This document shows positions 41,459-49,277 of a stretch of DNA of 57,834 nt, piece after piece; the stretch's first letter is position 1, and the number at the start of each line of letters is the position of its first letter. The notes under the pieces are model-generated. The model was not told the DNA's origin. It worked only from the letters and a program-made list of their open reading frames with translations, and did no database searches. The position numbers and the translations under genes were made by a program. Origin of the DNA: Pseudomonas frederiksbergensis (lineage in GTDB: Bacteria > Pseudomonadota > Gammaproteobacteria > Pseudomonadales > Pseudomonadaceae); the NCBI RefSeq assembly GCF_017114915.1, contig NZ_JAAUOE010000036.1:1-57834 (forward strand), given 5' to 3'.

Positions 41459-44178
41459 CCGGCCTGGCACTGCACGCCACCCGTCTTCAGCACCGCTACG
41501 GCGAACAGCATGCGCTGACCGACATCACGTTCAGTCTGCCCACCGGTACCCGGTGCGGATTGATTGGCCCGGATGGCGCCGGTAAATCCAGCCTGCTGGG
41601 ATTGATCGCCGGTGTGAAGACGCTACAGGAGGGTCAACTGGAAGTGCTTGGTGGCTCGATCCAGGACCGGCGCCACCGCAACAGCCTCTACTCGCGCATC
41701 GCGTTCATGCCTCAAGGCCTGGGCGGCAACCTGTACCCTGATCTGTCGATCCGCGAGAACATTCACTTCTTCGCCACACTGTTCGGGCTGTCCGGGGCCG
41801 AAAGCGATCAGCGCATGCACAGCCTGCTGCTGGCCACCGATCTACTGCGGTTTGCCGAGCGCCCGGCCGGCAAGCTGTCGGGCGGAATGAAACAAAAGCT
41901 CGGCCTCTGTTGCGCGTTAATCCATGAACCGGATTTGTTGATCCTCGATGAGCCGACCACGGGCGTCGATCCCTTGTCCCGACGGCATTTCTGGGAGTTG
42001 ATTGATGACGTTCGGCACCAACGCCCGCAACTGACGCTACTGGTCGCCACCGCGTATATGGAAGAGGCCGAGCAGTTCGAACACTGCCTGATGCTCGACG
42101 GCGGCAAACTGATCGCCGCCGGCTTGAGCCGCGATCTGGGGGCGGCAATCCCCAGCGGCAAACTCGACGAAGCCTTCACCCACTTTCAGGGCGACACCGG
42201 CCACGACAACCAGCCGCTAGTGATCCCTCCCCGAACCAACGCTACGGCCAATATCGCCATCCAAGCCCATGATCTGACCCTGCGTTTCGGCGACTTCACG
42301 GCGGTGGACAAGGTCAGCTTCGCCATTGGCCGCGGCGAGATCTTCGGGTTTCTAGGCTCCAATGGGTGCGGCAAAACCACCACCATGAAAGTGCTCACCG
42401 GGCTGATCCCGGCCAGCGAAGGCAGTGCCACGCTGCTGGGCAACCCGGTGAACGCCAAGGATCTGGCCACCCGCAAGCGCGTCGGTTTCATGTCTCAGAG
42501 TTTCTCGCTCTATGGCGAACTCAGCGTGCGGCAGAACCTGGACTTGCACGCGCGACTGTTCGATCTGCCCAAAGCCGACAGCGCTCAGCGCATCGACGAA
42601 CTGATCCAGCGTTTCAACCTGGCCAGCGTCGCCCATCAGCCGTCCGGTGCATTGCCGCTGGGTCTGCGTCAGCGGCTATCCCTGGCGGTAGCCGTGTTGC
42701 ACCGCCCGGAAGTGCTGATCCTCGACGAACCCACCTCCGGCGTTGACCCGGCGGCGCGGGACGATTTCTGGCGACTGCTGATCGAACTGTCCCGCGAACA
42801 GGACGTGACAATCTTCCTGTCCACCCATTTCATGAACGAAGCCCAGCGCTGCGACCGCATCTCATTGATGCACGCAGGCAAGGTACTGGCCTGTGACACG
42901 CCGGCAGCACTGCAACAACAGTTCAATGGCCAGACACTTGAGGCCGCATTCGTCACCTGCCTGGAACAGGCCCAGAGCCCGGTCGCAACAGCAGCGCCAC
43001 CAGTGCCCGGCGACACAACGCTCGCACCCGCCACATCGATGAAAGACCGCCGCTTCAGTTTTGGGCGGCTGCGGGCACTGGCGAGTCGTGAAGGCAAGGA
43101 ACTGCTGCGCGATAGAGTACGCCTGGCCTTCGCTCTGCTCGGGGCAATGCTCATGATGGTGATTTTCGGCTACGGCATTTCCCTGGATGTGGAGAAACTC
43201 GCCTTCGCGGTTTACGACCAGGACCAGACCGCGCAGAGCCGGGCTTATCTGGAGGCCTTCCGCGGCTCCCGCTACTTCGAGGAGCAGGCCCCGATAGGCG
43301 ATCCGGCGCAGTTGCATCGACGATTGCAGCGCTCGGAAATCAAACTGGCGCTGGAGATTCCCCCTGGATTCGGTCGAGATCTGTTCGCCGGTCGCCAACC
43401 CACGGTGGCGGCCTGGTTCGACGGCGGTATGCCGTTTCGCGCCGAAACCAGCCGCAATTATGTGGAAGCGGTACACCAGGCCAACCTGGAGCAATTGGCG
43501 GATCAGTCCAGTCCCGCGCCGCCCCGGCAAGCGCCAGCCAAACTGGAAACTCGTTTCCGCTACAACCAGGATGTCGTCAGCGTCAATGCCATCGGCCCCG
43601 GAGTGATGGCACTGGTCCTGGCGTTCATCCCGGCCATGCTGACTGCGCTGGGCATCGTGCGGGAGAAGGAACTGGGCTCGATCACCAACTTCTACGCCAC
43701 ACCGCTGACCCGCCTGGAGTTCCTGTTAGGTAAACAGGTGCCGTATCTGGCCGTCAGTCTGATCAATCTCGCCGTGCTGGCGGCCATGAACCGCTGGCTG
43801 TTCGGCGTACCCTTCAAGGGCAGCGCATTGACCCTGGCCTTCGGCGGGCTGCTCTACGTGCTGGCGACCACCAGCATGGGGATGTTGATTTCGGCGTTCA
43901 CCCGAACCCAGATCGCCGCCATTCTCGGCACCATGATCATCACCAGTTTGCCGACCATCCAGTTTTCCGGTTTGATCGTGCCACGGTCGTCCCTTGACGG
44001 TGCGGCCGCGGTCATGGGGATGCTGTTTCCGGCGGGCTACTTTCTCGATATCGCTGTCGGCACCTTTACCAAGGCGCTGGATATCCGGCAGTTGTGGCCG
44101 CAATGCCTGGCGCTGTTCGGGTTCTTTCTCGGGTTCACCGGGCTCAGCCTGGCCATGCTGAAAAAGCAGGAGGTCTGA
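41455..44178 (+). CDS. ABC transporter: two ATPase domains fused to ABC-2 permease (RbbA-like)
   Basis: A 907-residue fusion. The first ATPase has Walker A GPDGAGKS at 38-45 and signature LSGGMKQKLG. The second has Walker A GSNGCGKT at 301-308 and a degenerate signature LPLGLRQRLSLA, but intact Walker B LILDEPTSGVDP. From about residue 530 an ABC-2-type permease follows, with a large periplasmic loop and five further membrane segments near the C-terminus (GIVREKELGSITNFYATPLT is the hallmark loop). RbbA of E. coli has the same architecture and is reported as ribosome-associated; an export role with the HlyD partner is more likely from context. Confidence 0.9.
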   Translation: MTGLALHATRLQHRYGEQHALTDITFSLPTGTRCGLIGPDGAGKSSLLGLIAGVKTLQEGQLEVLGGSIQDRRHRNSLYSRIAFMPQGLGGNLYPDLSIRENIHFFATLFGLSGAESDQRMHSLLLATDLLRFAERPAGKLSGGMKQKLGLCCALIHEPDLLILDEPTTGVDPLSRRHFWELIDDVRHQRPQLTLLVATAYMEEAEQFEHCLMLDGGKLIAAGLSRDLGAAIPSGKLDEAFTHFQGDTGHDNQPLVIPPRTNATANIAIQAHDLTLRFGDFTAVDKVSFAIGRGEIFGFLGSNGCGKTTTMKVLTGLIPASEGSATLLGNPVNAKDLATRKRVGFMSQSFSLYGELSVRQNLDLHARLFDLPKADSAQRIDELIQRFNLASVAHQPSGALPLGLRQRLSLAVAVLHRPEVLILDEPTSGVDPAARDDFWRLLIELSREQDVTIFLSTHFMNEAQRCDRISLMHAGKVLACDTPAALQQQFNGQTLEAAFVTCLEQAQSPVATAAPPVPGDTTLAPATSMKDRRFSFGRLRALASREGKELLRDRVRLAFALLGAMLMMVIFGYGISLDVEKLAFAVYDQDQTAQSRAYLEAFRGSRYFEEQAPIGDPAQLHRRLQRSEIKLALEIPPGFGRDLFAGRQPTVAAWFDGGMPFRAETSRNYVEAVHQANLEQLADQSSPAPPRQAPAKLETRFRYNQDVVSVNAIGPGVMALVLAFIPAMLTALGIVREKELGSITNFYATPLTRLEFLLGKQVPYLAVSLINLAVLAAMNRWLFGVPFKGSALTLAFGGLLYVLATTSMGMLISAFTRTQIAAILGTMIITSLPTIQFSGLIVPRSSLDGAAAVMGMLFPAGYFLDIAVGTFTKALDIRQLWPQCLALFGFFLGFTGLSLAMLKKQEV

Positions 44179-45296
44179 TGCATAAGCTTGCGCACATCCT
44201 GCGTCTTGGCCTCAAGGAACTCACGAGCCTGCAACATGACAGTGTATTGCTGCTGTTCCTGTTCTACGCCTTTACAGTGGCGATCTACATGCCGGCCGCA
44301 GGCTCAGTGATCGGTGTGCACAACGCCAGCGTGGCCATGGTCGACGAAGATCACAGCCCCATGTCACGCCAACTGGCCCAAGTCCTGCGGCCGCCGGAAT
44401 TTCAACCGCCGGTGCCGCTGCCTTATGGCCAACTGGACGAGGTGCTGGACAGCGGGCGGTACACCTTCGTGATCAATGTTCCAGCCAATTTTCAGGCCGA
44501 TCTGCTGGGCGGCCACCAGCCAGCGGTGCAGGTCAACGTTGACGCCACCGCCATGAGCCAGGCGTTCATGGGCGCAGGCTATATCGGGCGGATTTTCCAG
44601 CGCGAGCTGCTGACCTACAGTGGCCAGGGCGATGCGGCGAGCCAGACACCCGTGCTGCTGACGACACGAGCGCTGTTCAATACCAACCTGGAGGGTGGCT
44701 GGTTCCTGGCGGTTATTCAGATCGTCAACAACATCACGATCCTGGCCATCATCCTGACGGGCACAGCGCTACTGCGTGAACGCGAGCACGGCACCCTCGA
44801 CCATTTGCTGGTACTGCCGCTGACGGCACTGGAAATCATGTTGGCGAAAGTCTGGAGCAACATGCTGGTGGTGGTGCTGTGCACCTGGGTGTCGCTGGAA
44901 GTGATTGTCAAAGGCGCCCTCGGCGTACCGCTGGCCGGTTCCCTGAGCTTTTTCTTGCTGGTAACGGCGGTTTATCTGTTCGCCAGCACGGCGCTGGGAA
45001 TATTCCTCGCGACCCTCGCCCGCTCGACACCGCAGTTCGGCTTGTTGGCGATTCCGGTGATTATCCCGATGTTGCTGCTTTCCGGGGGCAGTACGCCCCT
45101 GGACAGCATGCCGCAATGGCTGCAATGGGTGATGCAGGGCTCGCCATCAACGCACTTCGTCAGCCTCAGCGCCGCGATATTGTTTCGCGACGCCGGCATC
45201 AGTGTGGTCTGGCCAGACTTGCTGGCCTTAAGCGCCATTGGCCTGCTGTTCTTCACCGTTGCGCTGATGCGGTTTCGCAAGAGCCTGGCGTCCTGA
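44178..45296 (+). CDS. ABC-2-type permease (YhhJ-like)
   Basis: A 372-residue membrane permease whose ATG shares one base with the preceding TGA (TGATG). One N-terminal membrane segment, a periplasmic domain of about 150 residues (SVAMVDEDHSPMSRQLAQVL, VPANFQADLLGGHQPAVQVN), then five hydrophobic segments with the loop GTALLREREHGTLDHLLVLP. It complements the permease half of the upstream fusion to form a heterodimeric channel. A frame start at 44094 lies inside the previous gene and is not used. Confidence 0.88.
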   Translation: MHKLAHILRLGLKELTSLQHDSVLLLFLFYAFTVAIYMPAAGSVIGVHNASVAMVDEDHSPMSRQLAQVLRPPEFQPPVPLPYGQLDEVLDSGRYTFVINVPANFQADLLGGHQPAVQVNVDATAMSQAFMGAGYIGRIFQRELLTYSGQGDAASQTPVLLTTRALFNTNLEGGWFLAVIQIVNNITILAIILTGTALLREREHGTLDHLLVLPLTALEIMLAKVWSNMLVVVLCTWVSLEVIVKGALGVPLAGSLSFFLLVTAVYLFASTALGIFLATLARSTPQFGLLAIPVIIPMLLLSGGSTPLDSMPQWLQWVMQGSPSTHFVSLSAAILFRDAGISVVWPDLLALSAIGLLFFTVALMRFRKSLAS

Positions 45297-45358
45297 AGGA
45301 CCGAGTCGCGCCCTTCGCGGGCCAGCCCGCAATGAGGCCCGCCCGGACAGCAAAAGGC

Positions 45359-45766
45359 TTATTGAATGATCAGGTTGTTGAACAACAGATCCTCAACCAC
45401 CGGTTTGCCGGTTTCGTCATTCATCACTTGCTGGGTCTGCTTCAAGGCTTCCTGACGCAGCTTTTCCTTGGCTTCGACGTTGTTCATGGTTTCAGTGGTC
45501 TGCTGGGCAAACAACGCAACCAGTTGATTACGGATCAATGGCTCATTGGCCTTGACCGCCTTGGTCGCCTCGTCACCGGTCACCCGCAACGCCACATCGG
45601 CCTTGTAGACTTTGAACTTCGGCGTGCCGTCGAGCCCATAGTTGCCCACGAACGGCGGGCTCAGGGTGATGTAGTTGACCTTCGGGGCTTCACCTTCTTT
45701 AGCTTCTTCGGCCATCGCTGCCACAGGCAGAGACAGGGCCAGCAACAACATGATCCACGCTTTCAC
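45359..45766 (-). CDS. FliL-like exported protein, orphan
   Basis: A 135-residue protein starting at a GTG (45766) with AAGGAG six bases upstream. The signal peptide or anchor VKAWIMLLLALSLPVAAMA leads into EEAKEGEAPKVNYITLSPPF, then VNYGLDGTPKFKVYKADVAL-like strands, ANEPLIRNQLVALFAQQTTE and EALKQTQQVMND. That fits the FliL C-terminal domain, which sits by the flagellar motor. No flagellar gene is near. A longer frame to 45877 has no ribosome site. Role outside the motor is possible. Confidence 0.82.
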   Translation of the reverse strand: MKAWIMLLLALSLPVAAMAEEAKEGEAPKVNYITLSPPFVGNYGLDGTPKFKVYKADVALRVTGDEATKAVKANEPLIRNQLVALFAQQTTETMNNVEAKEKLRQEALKQTQQVMNDETGKPVVEDLLFNNLIIQ

Positions 45767-45916
45767 AATTCGCTCCTTATCCGGTTTGCGGCCTAGCATA
45801 ACGACCCGCCGCTCAAGCACAAGCTTATGGCTGACTATCAGGGCCGGGCATGCTCGTTGACCCGTTGACTCACACACCTACACTTATCGGCCATCACTCC
45901 CAAAGGAATAGCCCTG

Positions 45917-46894
45917 ATGAAAGCCGTGCTGTGCAAAGCCTTCGGCCCTGCCGAATCGCTGGTGCTGGAAGACGTCGCCAGTCCTGTCGCGAAGAAGAAT
46001 GAAATCCTGCTGGACGTGCACGCGGCTGGGGTGAATTTCCCGGACACACTGATCATCGAGGGTAAATACCAGTTCAAACCGCCCTTCCCGTTTTCACCGG
46101 GTGGTGAAGCGGCCGGCGTGGTCAGCGCGGTGGGCGAAAAGGTCAGCCACCTCAAGGTCGGTGACCGGGTCATGGCCCTGACGGGCTGGGGCAGTTTCGC
46201 CGAACAGGTCGCGGTGCCGGGCTACAACGTGCTGCCGATCCCGCCATCGATGGACTTCAACACCGCCGCCGCCTTCAGCATGACCTATGGCACTTCGATG
46301 CACGCCCTCAAGCAACGGGGCAACCTGCAGCCCGGCGAAACCTTGCTGGTACTCGGCGCGTCCGGCGGCGTCGGCCTCGCTGCAGTGGAAATCGGCAAAG
46401 CCATGGGCGCCCGGGTGATCGCTGCCGCCAGTAGCGCGGAAAAACTCGCGGTGGCCAAGGCTGCCGGCGCCGATGAGCTGATCAACTACAGCGAAACCAG
46501 CCTCAAGGACGAAATCAAACGCCTGACCGACGGCCAGGGCGCCGATGTGATCTACGACCCGGTGGGTGGCGACCTGTTCGACCAGGCCATCCGCGCCATC
46601 GCCTGGAACGGTCGTCTTCTGGTGGTCGGTTTCGCCAGTGGACGCATTCCAGAATTGCCAGTGAACCTGGCGCTGCTCAAAGGTGCAGCGGTGATCGGCG
46701 TGTTCTGGGGCTCCTTCGCCCAACGCCAGCCACAGGACAACGCGGCGAACTTCCAACAACTGTTTGGCTGGTTTGCCGAGGGCAAGTTGAAGCCGCTGGT
46801 ATCGCAGGTTTATCCGCTGAGCAATGCGGCACAGGCGATCAATGATCTCGGCCAGCGCAAGGCGGTCGGGAAGGTTGTTGTGCAGGTTCGCTGA
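45917..46894 (+). CDS. Zinc-free quinone oxidoreductase (MDR family)
   Basis: A 325-residue NADPH:quinone reductase-like enzyme. The GroES-like N-terminal half has HAAGVNFPDTLIIEGKYQFK and PFSPGGEAAGVVSAVGEKV; the Rossmann half has LVLGASGGVGLAAVEIGKAM. Cysteine zinc ligands of true alcohol dehydrogenases are absent. AAGGAA precedes the ATG. The natural substrate is unknown. A GC-rich hairpin (46907-46928) follows the stop. Confidence 0.88.
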   Translation: MKAVLCKAFGPAESLVLEDVASPVAKKNEILLDVHAAGVNFPDTLIIEGKYQFKPPFPFSPGGEAAGVVSAVGEKVSHLKVGDRVMALTGWGSFAEQVAVPGYNVLPIPPSMDFNTAAAFSMTYGTSMHALKQRGNLQPGETLLVLGASGGVGLAAVEIGKAMGARVIAAASSAEKLAVAKAAGADELINYSETSLKDEIKRLTDGQGADVIYDPVGGDLFDQAIRAIAWNGRLLVVGFASGRIPELPVNLALLKGAAVIGVFWGSFAQRQPQDNAANFQQLFGWFAEGKLKPLVSQVYPLSNAAQAINDLGQRKAVGKVVVQVR

Positions 46895-46906
46895 TGGTTT
46901 TCCAGT

Positions 46907-46928
46907 CGGGTCGCGATCCTGCGACCCG
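46907..46928 (+). terminator. Hairpin after the quinone oxidoreductase gene
   Basis: CGGGTCGC-GATCCT-GCGACCCG, 12 bases after the stop. No T-run follows, so an intrinsic terminator is uncertain. Confidence 0.45.
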
Positions 46929-46970
46929 GCTCCGTCATCTCTATACCGACCTTCATTTATATCTGAGCGA

Positions 46971-46990
46971 CATGTTCATAAAGGAACATG
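46971..46990 (+). promoter_or_regulatory. Candidate GlpR operator 1 upstream of glpT
   Basis: CATGTTC-ATAAAG-GAACATG. The outer halves ATGTTC and GAACAT with a 6-base spacer match the E. coli GlpR operator layout exactly at both half-sites. It lies 109-128 bases upstream of glpT. Function inferred. Confidence 0.5.
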
Positions 46991-47036
46991 CAATCTCCAA
47001 CATTTCCGCTGTTTTGCCGATGTGAAGCGGTGCTAT

Positions 47037-47050
47037 TTTCGGTAACGAAA
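47037..47050 (+). promoter_or_regulatory. Candidate GlpR operator 2 upstream of glpT
   Basis: TTTCG-GTAA-CGAAA, matching the TTCGNTANCGAA core of GlpR sites, 49-62 bases upstream of the glpT start. Weaker than operator 1 in its outer positions. Confidence 0.4.
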
Positions 47051-47075
47051 CTGTAACATTCGCATCCGCAGTCAA

Positions 47076-47083
47076 AACAAGAA
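47076..47083 (+). promoter_or_regulatory. Candidate Hfq/Crc catabolite-activity motif at glpT
   Basis: AACAAGAA fits AANAANAA and lies just before the CTGGAG ribosome site of glpT. Confidence 0.4.
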
Positions 47084-47098
47084 ATCTGGAGCTCTTGA

Positions 47099-48448
47099 AT
47101 GTTTGCTTTCTTTCGTCCTGCCGCACATCAGGCTCCATTGCCTGAAGAAAAAATAGACAGTACCTATCGACGCCTTCGCTGGCAGATCTTCGCCGGGATT
47201 TTCATTGGCTATGCGGGTTACTACCTGCTGCGCAAGAACTTCTCCCTGGCCATGCCGTACCTGATCGAAGAGGGTTACACCCGTGGTCAGCTGGGCCTGG
47301 CGATGTCGGCGATCGCGATTGCCTACGGCCTGTCGAAGTTCCTCATGGGCCTGGTGTCCGACCGCTCCAACCCGCGCTACTTCCTGCCCTTCGGCCTGCT
47401 GGTGTCGGCCGGCGTGATGTTCATATTCGGTTTCGCGCCGTGGGCAACGTCCAGCGTGACCATGATGTTCATCCTGCTGTTCATCAACGGCTGGGCCCAG
47501 GGCATGGGCTGGCCGCCGAGTGGCCGGACCATGGTGCACTGGTGGTCGCAGAAAGAGCGCGGTGGCGTGGTGTCCGTGTGGAACGTGGCACACAACGTCG
47601 GCGGCGGGCTGATCGGCCCGTTGTTCCTGCTCGGCATGGGGCTGTTCAACGACTGGCACGCCGCGTTCTACGTGCCAGCGGCGGTGGCTCTGGCGGTGGC
47701 GGCGTTTGCCTTCGTCACCATGCGCGACACCCCGCAATCGGTAGGCCTGCCGCCGATTGAAAAGTACAAGAACGATTACCCGGAAGGCTACGACGCCAGC
47801 CACGAAGAGGAATTCAGCGCCAAGGACATCTTCGTCAAGTATGTGTTGCGCAACAAGATGCTCTGGTACATCGCCATGGCCAACGTGTTCGTCTATCTAT
47901 TGCGTTATGGCGTGCTGGACTGGGCACCGACCTACCTCAAGGAAGCCAAAGGCTTCACCGTGGATAAAACCTCGTGGGCCTATTTCTTCTACGAATGGGC
48001 AGGGATCCCGGGCACGCTGCTGTGCGGCTGGATGTCGGACAAGATCTTCCGGGGCAACCGTGGCCTGACCGGCATGGTGTTCATGGCCTTGGTGACGGTG
48101 GCGACCCTCGTGTACTGGCTCAACCCGGCCGGCAACCCGACTGTCGACATGATCGCGCTGTTCTCCATCGGCTTCCTGATCTACGGCCCGGTGATGCTGA
48201 TCGGCCTGCAAGCGCTGGAACTGGCGCCGAAAAAAGCCGCCGGTACTGCAGCGGGCTTCACGGGTCTGTTCGGTTATCTGGGTGGTTCAGTCGCTGCCAG
48301 TGCAGCAATGGGCTACACCGTGGACCATTTCGGCTGGGATGGCGGTTTCGTGCTGTTGGTGGGCGCATGCCTGCTGGCAATGGCCTTCCTTGCGCCGACT
48401 CTGTGGCACAAGCAAGTCGCCAGTCAGGGCCGCGAAGCGCTCGCCTGA
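47099..48448 (+). CDS. glpT: Glycerol-3-phosphate transporter GlpT
   Basis: Major-facilitator antiporter (glycerol-3-phosphate in, phosphate out), 449 residues with 12 hydrophobic segments. Family signatures: YYLLRKNFSLAMPYLIEEGY, SNPRYFLPFGLLVSAGVMFI, GWAQGMGWPPSGRTMVHWWS and EWAGIPGTLLCGWMSDKIF. The basic pair that binds phosphate in this family is plausible at the early YYLLRK arginine. The 5' region holds two GlpR-like operators and an A-rich motif. The 3' end overlaps the convergent ChaC-type gene by 25 bases. Confidence 0.95.
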   Translation: MFAFFRPAAHQAPLPEEKIDSTYRRLRWQIFAGIFIGYAGYYLLRKNFSLAMPYLIEEGYTRGQLGLAMSAIAIAYGLSKFLMGLVSDRSNPRYFLPFGLLVSAGVMFIFGFAPWATSSVTMMFILLFINGWAQGMGWPPSGRTMVHWWSQKERGGVVSVWNVAHNVGGGLIGPLFLLGMGLFNDWHAAFYVPAAVALAVAAFAFVTMRDTPQSVGLPPIEKYKNDYPEGYDASHEEEFSAKDIFVKYVLRNKMLWYIAMANVFVYLLRYGVLDWAPTYLKEAKGFTVDKTSWAYFFYEWAGIPGTLLCGWMSDKIFRGNRGLTGMVFMALVTVATLVYWLNPAGNPTVDMIALFSIGFLIYGPVMLIGLQALELAPKKAAGTAAGFTGLFGYLGGSVAASAAMGYTVDHFGWDGGFVLLVGACLLAMAFLAPTLWHKQVASQGREALA

Positions 48449-49092
48449 TCAGCCTTTGATTTGCAGCGTTTGAGCCGCGCCTCCAGATTCCGGTCTGGCA
48501 TGGCGTGGCTACGCAGGGCGTGGGCGGTCTGCTCGACATATTCGCGAGTGGTGCCGTAACGCCCGCAAGCGTTTTCGAACACCTGGCTCAGCACATGATC
48601 CGGCAAGTTGCCGGCATAGCTGGGCAGGTGCCGCTCCAACACGAATCCCAACGCCTGAACCTGGTTTCCGTCTTCAAGACGGCAGTTGAGCCAGTGTGGA
48701 CGATAGGACGGGAATGGCATTTCACGCTGCCACAGCGCATAAAGCGAAGCGTCGAGTTGTTCTTCGGGCAAGCGATAAGCGAAGCCGCTGCACGAGCCGC
48801 CGCGATCCAGGCCAAATACCAGCCCCGGCACTTCCGGCGTGCCGCGATGCTCGTGGGACCACAGGTACAAACCGCGATGGTAACCATGCACGCGACCGCG
48901 CACGCGCTCAACCGCCGCACATTCAGGGCGCCAGATCAGCGAACCATAAGCGAACAACCAGACCGGCCCACCCTTGTGGCGCGCCATGGTCGACTGCATC
49001 GAGCTGAGCAATTGTTCGTGCGTAAGCTGCGGCCCCAGATCGAGCCGCGGAGGGTAAGCCAGATTCAAAAAAGCAGATTCAATGGCGCTCAT
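48424..49092 (-). CDS. ChaC-type gamma-glutamylcyclotransferase
   Basis: A 222-residue protein of the ChaC family, which cleaves glutathione to 5-oxoproline and Cys-Gly. The substrate-pocket motif GPVWLFAYGSLIWRPE (YGSL) is near residue 45, followed by VHGYHRGLYLWSHEHRGTPE, GLVFGLDRGGSCSGFAYRLP and VLERHLPSYAG. The catalytic Glu is expected in the EEQLDASLYALWQREM region. It overlaps glpT tail to tail. The ribosome site is poor. Confidence 0.88.
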   Translation of the reverse strand: MSAIESAFLNLAYPPRLDLGPQLTHEQLLSSMQSTMARHKGGPVWLFAYGSLIWRPECAAVERVRGRVHGYHRGLYLWSHEHRGTPEVPGLVFGLDRGGSCSGFAYRLPEEQLDASLYALWQREMPFPSYRPHWLNCRLEDGNQVQALGFVLERHLPSYAGNLPDHVLSQVFENACGRYGTTREYVEQTAHALRSHAMPDRNLEARLKRCKSKADQASASRP

Positions 49093-49199
49093 GGCGAATA
49101 GCGTTCAGCTCCCCGCGAGTGAAGAATTACTTAATAGAACGCACCGCTGTAACAATAAGGCACATAACGTTTAAGGCAATTTAAGTGCCATGGCATGAG

Positions 49200-49249
49200 A
49201 TATAACCTACCGGCATTTATATAAATTCATAAATACCGATAGGCTATAT
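49200..49249 (-). other. 21-bp RNA hairpin after the ferredoxin-reductase gene
   Basis: Arms ATATAACCTACCGGCATTTA(T) and ATAAATACCGATAGGCTATA(T) on the plus strand, 8-base loop. On the plus strand three pairs are A-C mismatches; on the minus strand the same three are G-U wobbles, so the minus-strand RNA forms an uninterrupted 21-bp stem. It begins 28 bases after the stop of the 49278 gene. No U-run follows. Confidence 0.6.
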
Positions 49250-49277
49250 AGAGAGTTATAACGATCAGGATCGCGGA

